In this document: positions 59,304 to 64,000 of the stretch, one piece after another
How the letters are laid out: each line of letters starts with the position of its first letter
Numbering within the stretch: position 1 is the stretch's first letter
Assembly (NCBI GenBank): GCA_963819075.1
Contig: CAWFUP010000006.1
Location: 186,001 to 250,000 of the forward strand
DNA: 64,000 nucleotides
Direction of reading: 5' to 3'
From: CAVQBJ01 sp963819075
Lineage (GTDB): Bacteria; Actinomycetota; Thermoleophilia; Solirubrobacterales; Solirubrobacteraceae
Notes under the pieces: model-generated
Seen by the model: the letters and a program-made list of their open reading frames with translations, nothing else
What the model was told of the DNA's origin: nothing
The model's database searches: none
Made by a program: the position numbers and the translations under genes

Positions 59304-60635
59304 GTGAGTGATGGTCCGCTGGCGGGCATTCGTGTGCTGGAGTTCGGCCAGCTCATCGCTGGACCGCTCGTCGGCACGATGCTCGGCGACTTCGGAGCCG
59401 ACGTGATCAAGGTCGAGCCGCCGACGGGAGACGCGATGCGTGACTGGGGCCCCGCGCGTCACGCCGGCCGCACCTTGTGGTGGGCGGTGCTGGGTCGCAA
59501 CAAGCGCTCGCTGGCGCTCGACCTGCGTCGTCCCGAGGACCAGTCGGTCGCTCGGTCTCTGTGCGATTCGGCCGACGTGGTCGTTGAGAACTTTCGCCCC
59601 GGCACGATGGAATCGTGGGGCCTCGGGCCCGACGACGTTCACTCGCGAAACCCAGGCTGCGTCTACGCTCGAATCAGCGGGTTTGGCCAATCCTCGCGTT
59701 ACAGCTCCCGCCCGGGCTTTGCCTCCAGTGGCGAGGCGCTCTCGGGGCTGCGGTACATCAACGGCGCGCCCGGGCAGGCTCCTCCGCGCGCTGGCATCTC
59801 TCTCGGCGATTCGCTGGCCGCCTGGTCTGCGTTCCAAGGCGTCCTCCTCGCGCTGTACGCCCGCGACGCTCGAGGCGGCACCGGGCAGCTGGTGGATGCC
59901 GCGATCCTCGACGCCTGCTTCGCCATGACCGAGTCGATGGTGCCCGACTATGCGAAGGCCGGTGTCGTGCGCCAGCCCAGCGGATCTCGCCTACCGCGCA
60001 TCGCGCCCTCGAATGTCTATCGCTCAAGCGACGACCGATGGGTCGTCATTGCCGCCAACCACGACGCGCTCTGGCGGCGCCTCGCGACCGTCATGGGGCG
60101 TCCGGAGCTCGCCGACGATCCGCGCTACGACACGCACGCCGCTCGCGGAGAGCGAGAGGACGAGCTCGACGAACTCATCGGCGCGTGGGCAGCGCGCCAC
60201 ACCGGGGACGAGCTGGACGCCATCCTGGGCGCTGCAGGCGTTGTCTGTGCGCCGGTTTACGACGCCGCCGATATCGCACGCGATCCGCACTTTCGCGAGC
60301 GCGAGCTCATCATCGAGGTCACGGACGACGTACACGGTGTGCTCCCCGTGCCCGGCGTCGTCCCGAAGCTCTCCCGTACGCCCGGGAGGGTTCGGCGCTC
60401 GGCGCGCTGGCGCGTCGGAGCTGACACCGCCGACCTGTTGCAGGGCCTATCCGACGGGCAGCGCTGGCCGCGACCGGCGGACGCGGATGCCCCCGCTCCC
60501 GCGTCCGCAAATGCGGGCGCTGCGTCTGCTCAGTGCCCGGCACCGGACTCGCTGGCGCTGGCTTCCGACGCGTCGGCGCACGATCCCGCCACCGCGTCCG
60601 CGGTCGCGGCAGGGGGATCGGGGGAAGCCGCGTGA
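59304..60635 (+). CDS. Class III CoA-transferase (CaiB/BaiF family)
   Basis: 443 residues from GTG 59304, preceded by GGAGG at good spacing. Upstream ATG 59280 overlaps the operator and is less likely. Family blocks: LAGIRVLEFGQLIAGPLVG, LGDFGADVIKVEPPTGD, NKRSLALDLRRPED, VVVENFRPGTMESWGL, YARISGFG and ISLGDSLAAWSAFQG with the likely catalytic Asp. It moves CoA between acyl groups. The last ~55 residues are an Ala/Pro/Ser-rich tail not found in the core family. The stop overlaps the ligase start (GTGA), so the pair is co-translated. Confidence 0.9.
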   Translation: MSDGPLAGIRVLEFGQLIAGPLVGTMLGDFGADVIKVEPPTGDAMRDWGPARHAGRTLWWAVLGRNKRSLALDLRRPEDQSVARSLCDSADVVVENFRPGTMESWGLGPDDVHSRNPGCVYARISGFGQSSRYSSRPGFASSGEALSGLRYINGAPGQAPPRAGISLGDSLAAWSAFQGVLLALYARDARGGTGQLVDAAILDACFAMTESMVPDYAKAGVVRQPSGSRLPRIAPSNVYRSSDDRWVVIAANHDALWRRLATVMGRPELADDPRYDTHAARGEREDELDELIGAWAARHTGDELDAILGAAGVVCAPVYDAADIARDPHFRERELIIEVTDDVHGVLPVPGVVPKLSRTPGRVRRSARWRVGADTADLLQGLSDGQRWPRPADADAPAPASANAGAASAQCPAPDSLALASDASAHDPATASAVAAGGSGEAA

Positions 60636-62269
60636 GCGATTCGACGGCGGCGCTTCGCCACGCGCTGCGAAGAGCGCGCGACGAGCTGCGTGCGGCGCGC
60701 GCCTGCCGGGCCGCGGGTTTCCTCGAGCGCCAGCCGCTTGCCGACACGCGCGAATTCCTCGCCGCGACTCGCTCGTATGGGTCGCTTGGCGCCGCGGTCG
60801 TCGGCGCGCGGCTGCGCCACGGTGGGCGCCCGGCGGTGTACGACGAGCTCGGTACCGTGACCTTCGCCGATCTCGACGAGCGATCCAATCGACTCGCCAA
60901 CGCGTGGCGATCGTGTGGCCTCCGTCCCGAGGATGGTGTCGGGATCCTCGTTCGCAACCATCGTGGCTTCCATGATGCGTTCTTCGCCTGTGCAAAGCTC
61001 GGCGCGCGTGCAGTACTCCTGAACACGGATTTCGCCGCGCCGCAGCTTGCCGACGCGTGCCGCCGCGAGGGCGTACGTGCACTGGTCTACGACGAAGAGT
61101 TCGCCGATATCGTCGCCGACCTTGACAGCCCGGCCGGGCGGTGGACGGCGTTCGGGCTCGCCGGTGCGGACACGCTCGAGGACCTCATCGCCTCGGGATC
61201 GAACGCTGCTCCGCCGAGACCGGCGGCGCGAATGTCGTTCGTCATCCTCACGAGCGGCACCACGGGCGCACCGAAGGGGGCCAACCGTCAACAGTCGCGG
61301 ACCCTCACGCCCGTCGGAGCCATCCTCGAGCGGGTGCCGTTCCGCTCCGGCGAGACGACCGTCATCGTGCCGCCGCTCTTTCACTCGCTCGGCTTCACCC
61401 AGGCCATGCTCGCACTCGGCCTCGGATCACCGATCGTTCTCGCTCGGCGGTTCGATGCGGCGGCGACACTGGAGGCAGTGGCGCTCCGTCGCGCGTCGTC
61501 GCTCATCGTCGTCCCGTCGGTCCTGCGGCGGATCCTCGACGAGCTCGATGCTCGCTCGGCGCCGACGGCATTGCCAGATCTACGCATCGTGTTCGTGGCC
61601 GGCTCACAGCTCGGCGGCACACTTGCTCGCCGTGCCGCGGACACGCTCGGTGACGTCGTCTACAACCTTTACGGCTCCACTGAGGTAGCCATCGCCACGA
61701 TCGCCGGGCCGGACCACCTGCGTCGAGCGCCGGACACCGTCGGACCTCCGGTGCTCGGGTCGGAGGTACGGATCGTCGACGAGGCTGGGAATGAGCTGCC
61801 GCCCGGCTGCACTGGCCTCATCTGCGTCGGTAACGCCATTCCGTTCGAGCAGTACACCGGCGGCGGACAGAAGCGGCGCATTGGTCATCTGACCGCCTCC
61901 GGAGACGTGGGCCACCTGGACGGGCGCGGCTGGCTGTACATCGATGGCCGCGACGATTCGATGATCGTGTCCGGCGGGGAGAATGTCTTCCCCGACGAAG
62001 TCGAGGAGCTTCTCGTCGGTCACGATGCAATCGTCGAGGCCGCCGCAATCGGCGTCGATGACGAGCGCTTCGGGCAACGGCTGCGGGTGTTCGTCGTCCG
62101 CCGGGCCGGAGCCGATCTCGATGCCGAGCACGTACGTGAGCACGTACGCAGAAACCTTGCGCGCTACAAGGTGCCGCGCGATGTTGTCTTCGTCGACGCC
62201 CTCCCGAAGAACGCCACCGGCAAGGTGCTCAAGCGCGAGCTCGCCGAGATCGTCGCGGATCCAGCCTGA
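60632..62269 (+). CDS. Acyl-CoA synthetase (AMP-forming, FadD/FACL-like)
   Basis: 545 residues from GTG 60632. Adenylate-forming motifs: ILTSGTTGAPKGA (A3 loop), NLYGSTE (A5), YIDGRDDSMIVSGGENVFP (A7/A8), and PKNATGKVLKRELAE with the catalytic Lys (A10). It activates a carboxylic acid to acyl-AMP and then acyl-CoA. It follows the CoA-transferase with a 4-bp overlap and sits in a cluster with acyl-CoA dehydrogenase and SDR, consistent with beta-oxidation-like breakdown of an unknown acid, perhaps a steroid or other cyclic side chain. Confidence 0.92.
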   Translation: MSDSTAALRHALRRARDELRAARACRAAGFLERQPLADTREFLAATRSYGSLGAAVVGARLRHGGRPAVYDELGTVTFADLDERSNRLANAWRSCGLRPEDGVGILVRNHRGFHDAFFACAKLGARAVLLNTDFAAPQLADACRREGVRALVYDEEFADIVADLDSPAGRWTAFGLAGADTLEDLIASGSNAAPPRPAARMSFVILTSGTTGAPKGANRQQSRTLTPVGAILERVPFRSGETTVIVPPLFHSLGFTQAMLALGLGSPIVLARRFDAAATLEAVALRRASSLIVVPSVLRRILDELDARSAPTALPDLRIVFVAGSQLGGTLARRAADTLGDVVYNLYGSTEVAIATIAGPDHLRRAPDTVGPPVLGSEVRIVDEAGNELPPGCTGLICVGNAIPFEQYTGGGQKRRIGHLTASGDVGHLDGRGWLYIDGRDDSMIVSGGENVFPDEVEELLVGHDAIVEAAAIGVDDERFGQRLRVFVVRRAGADLDAEHVREHVRRNLARYKVPRDVVFVDALPKNATGKVLKRELAEIVADPA

Positions 62270-62346
62270 CGAGTCCACTCGGCGGGCCACCCTGACGGCC
62301 GCGCTGCCATCCCGGTGGCACCGGCACGTGGGGTTGCCTACGTTCA

Positions 62347-62360
62347 ATACTGTATGGTAC
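62347..62360. promoter_or_regulatory. Operator-like site upstream of the Pro-Thr repeat protein
   Basis: ATACTGTATGGTAC, matching the reverse complement of 59268-59281 at 12 of 14 positions. It lies 66 bp before ATG 62426, where it could overlap a promoter. Confidence 0.45.
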
Positions 62361-62425
62361 GGTCGGCAAAGCAGGCGATCAGCAAGCGACCAACAATTGG
62401 CCGCGGGGACCGAGAGGGTGTGGTT

Positions 62426-64000
62426 ATGAGGAGCGGGGTTTTTTGGCGGTGGTTCGCGGCGTTGTCGCCGGCTTCCGTGTTGGCTGCCGGGCTTATTGCT
62501 GTGGCGTCGCCGGCGTCGTCGAGTGCGGCGTCGGGGGTGGCGCCTTTTGATGTGACGACGACGTTGTCGTGTTTGGCGGCGCCTACGGAATTGAATGTTC
62601 CGGCTTCGTTGGGTGTCGAGATCAAGGGTGATGCGCCGGCGTCGGTCGCTCCTGGTGATGCGGTGACGTTGACGAATCTGGCGACAACGTTGACGGTCCC
62701 GCCGAACTTGGTTGGTGCGTTTACGTTGCTGGGCGCGGTGACGGCGTCGGGGAATGTGACGCAGGTGCCGTTCGACATCACGGGCTCGTCGCAGAGCACC
62801 GCGAACCTCGCGGCAGCGCCGATTCCGTTTGGACCGTTGGCGCTGGTCAGTGGTCAGGGCCTGCAGGCGACGGTGCCGTCGTCGGGAACATTGACGCTTG
62901 CGGCAGGGACGGCGAGCGCAGGTGCCAGCAGCATGTCGATCACGCTTGACTCCAGCCCCGCGTTCACGAGCGCTGACACGTCCACGGGTAGCGGTCTGGT
63001 CGCTTCGGTTGGCGCCACGACGAGTACCGGCTCGAAGATCGGACCATTCCCGATCGACTGCACCGCGCCGGCCGGTGTCGTGCTCGCCACGATCCCCATC
63101 CAGGCATCAACAACCACTACGACGACGACGACGCCGACCACTACGACGACGACGACGCCGACGACTACGACGACGACGACGCCGACCACTACGACGACGA
63201 CGACGCCGACCACTACGACGACGACGACGCCGACCACTACGACGACGACGACGCCGACCACTACGACGACGACGACGCCGACCACTACGACGACGACGAC
63301 GCCGACCACTACGACGACGACGACGCCGACCACTACGACGACGACGACGCCGACCACTACGACGACGACGACGCCGACCACTACGACGACGACGACGCCG
63401 ACCACTACGACGACGACGACGCCGACCACTACGACGACGACGACGCCGACCACTACGACGACGACGACGCCGACCACTACGACGACGACGACGCCGACCA
63501 CTACGACGACGACGACGCCGACCACTACGACGACGACGACGCCGACCACTACGACGACGACGACGCCGACCACTACGACGACGACGACGCCGACCACTAC
63601 GACGACGACGACGCCGACCACTACGACGACGACGACGCCGACCACTACGACGACGACGACGCCGACCACTACGACGACGACGACGCCGACCACTACGACG
63701 ACGACGCCGCCGACCACTACGACGACGACGACGCCGACCACTACGACGACGACGACGCCGACCACTACGACGACGACGCCGACCACCACCACGACGACGA
63801 CGACTACGACCACCACCACGACGCGGCCAGGGGCGACGATTCTCGGGCTCTACCCGCGCATTGGCAGGGAGGGCGCGCTCGTCTTCGTCTTTGGCACCCG
63901 ACTCGAGTCCGTGACGCACCTGCAATTCGGTGGCGTCGGCACGGAGTTCTTCACTGTGTCCAACCATCTGATGGTTGCCGTTGCGCCGCCGGGCCACGGA
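62426..64000 (+). CDS. Secreted protein with long Pro-Thr repeat and IPT/TIG-like domain (partial, runs off window)
   Basis: An open frame of at least 525 codons from ATG 62426. The signal peptide (FWRWFAALSPASVLAAGLIA, cleavage near SSSAA) is followed by an N-terminal beta domain of about 200 residues. Then comes a 230-residue spacer of PTTTTTTT units, then GATILGLYPRIGREG and FVFGTRLESVTHLQFGG, which looks like an IPT/TIG domain. The spacer is probably an O-glycosylated stalk holding domains away from the cell. No stop is reached by 64000. Confidence 0.75.
   Translation, partial: MRSGVFWRWFAALSPASVLAAGLIAVASPASSSAASGVAPFDVTTTLSCLAAPTELNVPASLGVEIKGDAPASVAPGDAVTLTNLATTLTVPPNLVGAFTLLGAVTASGNVTQVPFDITGSSQSTANLAAAPIPFGPLALVSGQGLQATVPSSGTLTLAAGTASAGASSMSITLDSSPAFTSADTSTGSGLVASVGATTSTGSKIGPFPIDCTAPAGVVLATIPIQASTTTTTTTTPTTTTTTTPTTTTTTTPTTTTTTTPTTTTTTTPTTTTTTTPTTTTTTTPTTTTTTTPTTTTTTTPTTTTTTTPTTTTTTTPTTTTTTTPTTTTTTTPTTTTTTTPTTTTTTTPTTTTTTTPTTTTTTTPTTTTTTTPTTTTTTTPTTTTTTTPTTTTTTTPTTTTTTTPTTTTTTTPTTTTTTTPTTTTTTPPTTTTTTTPTTTTTTTPTTTTTTPTTTTTTTTTTTTTTRPGATILGLYPRIGREGALVFVFGTRLESVTHLQFGGVGTEFFTVSNHLMVAVAPPGHG
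63110..63790 (+). repeat. 24-bp tandem repeat encoding PTTTTTTT
   Basis: About 27 consecutive units of ccgaccactacgacg plus acgacgacg, almost all identical, with one 21-bp unit at the right end and a few single-base variants. The repeat stays in frame with the secreted protein at 62426. Unit number is likely variable by slippage and prone to assembly error. Confidence 0.9.

Noticed and set aside
63110..63790. Possible CRISPR array
   Set aside because: The 24-bp units are directly adjacent with no unique spacers, are in frame, and no cas genes are present. It is a coding tandem repeat.
62854..63819. Leftward frame encoding long Val-Val-Val-Gly runs
   Set aside because: It is the complement of the 24-bp Thr-Pro repeat. 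The rightward frame has a signal peptide and domains on both sides of the repeat, so it is the real gene.

Overview
The window is high-GC DNA from an actinobacterium, most likely of the Thermoleophilia (Solirubrobacterales-like) type. This is inferred from the many GTG starts, two probable F420-dependent enzymes, PadR/MMPL and CarD/ArsR regulators, an Rv0081-type ArsR gene beside a hydrogenase-4-like operon, numerous GGDEF/EAL/HD-GYP proteins, and large secreted Thr/Gly-rich or TIG/PD40 proteins. No rRNA gene and no intact tRNA gene was seen.

Layout. 1-10.1 kb: the 3' end of an unknown gene, a dodecin, a PlsC-type acyltransferase, a tandem 48-bp hairpin repeat, a secreted phosphoesterase, then c-di-GMP genes (HD-GYP, tandem GGDEF, PAS/GAF-GGDEF-EAL) with DUF488 and Ddn-like genes between them. 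10.1-17.9 kb: GNAT, a proS fragment, PadR-MMPL, NTF2-like/PadR with a palindromic operator between them, an F420-reductase-like gene and a PAS-PAS-GGDEF-EAL protein. 18.1-23.0 kb: a 1240-residue secreted glycine-rich protein with a lysine-rich tail, followed by a short locus encoding a lasso-peptide precursor (predicted Gly1-Asp9 ring) and an HprK-like kinase. An IS1380-family element, itself interrupted by an IS66-family element, cuts this locus off immediately after the kinase (23.0-26.2 kb). No lasso protease, RRE protein or cyclase gene lies in the window.

26.3-36.3 kb: a response-regulator remnant, a DUF5335 gene, and a compact leftward operon (arsR-hyfB-hyfC-hyfE-hyfF-hyfG-hyfI plus one small gene) encoding a membrane-bound group 4 [NiFe]-hydrogenase-like complex. 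A CarD-like gene lies just upstream, and a second arsR is divergent from it across a palindromic operator. 36.3-47.2 kb: a probable integrative island bounded by 170-bp direct repeats. Each repeat ends in the 3' half of a leucine-type tRNA followed by a terminator hairpin. The island carries a MntA-HepT toxin-antitoxin pair, a Fic protein with paired upstream palindromes, an integrase fragment, an IS110 element split by IS256, and a second copy of the IS66 element. The IS66 and IS256 insertions keep perfect target duplications.

47.2-64 kb: a second tandem-GGDEF protein, a class III nucleotidyl cyclase, two overlapping secreted-protein genes (the second with a one-base frameshift in a G run), and a divergent acyl-CoA cluster (acyl-CoA dehydrogenase, SDR, CoA-transferase, acyl-CoA ligase). 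Related ATAC...GTAT-type sites occur upstream of the cyclase, inside the cluster's divergent promoter, and upstream of the last gene, a secreted protein with about 27 octapeptide Pro-Thr repeats that runs off the window.

All function calls come from reading motifs by eye. No database search or structure prediction was run.
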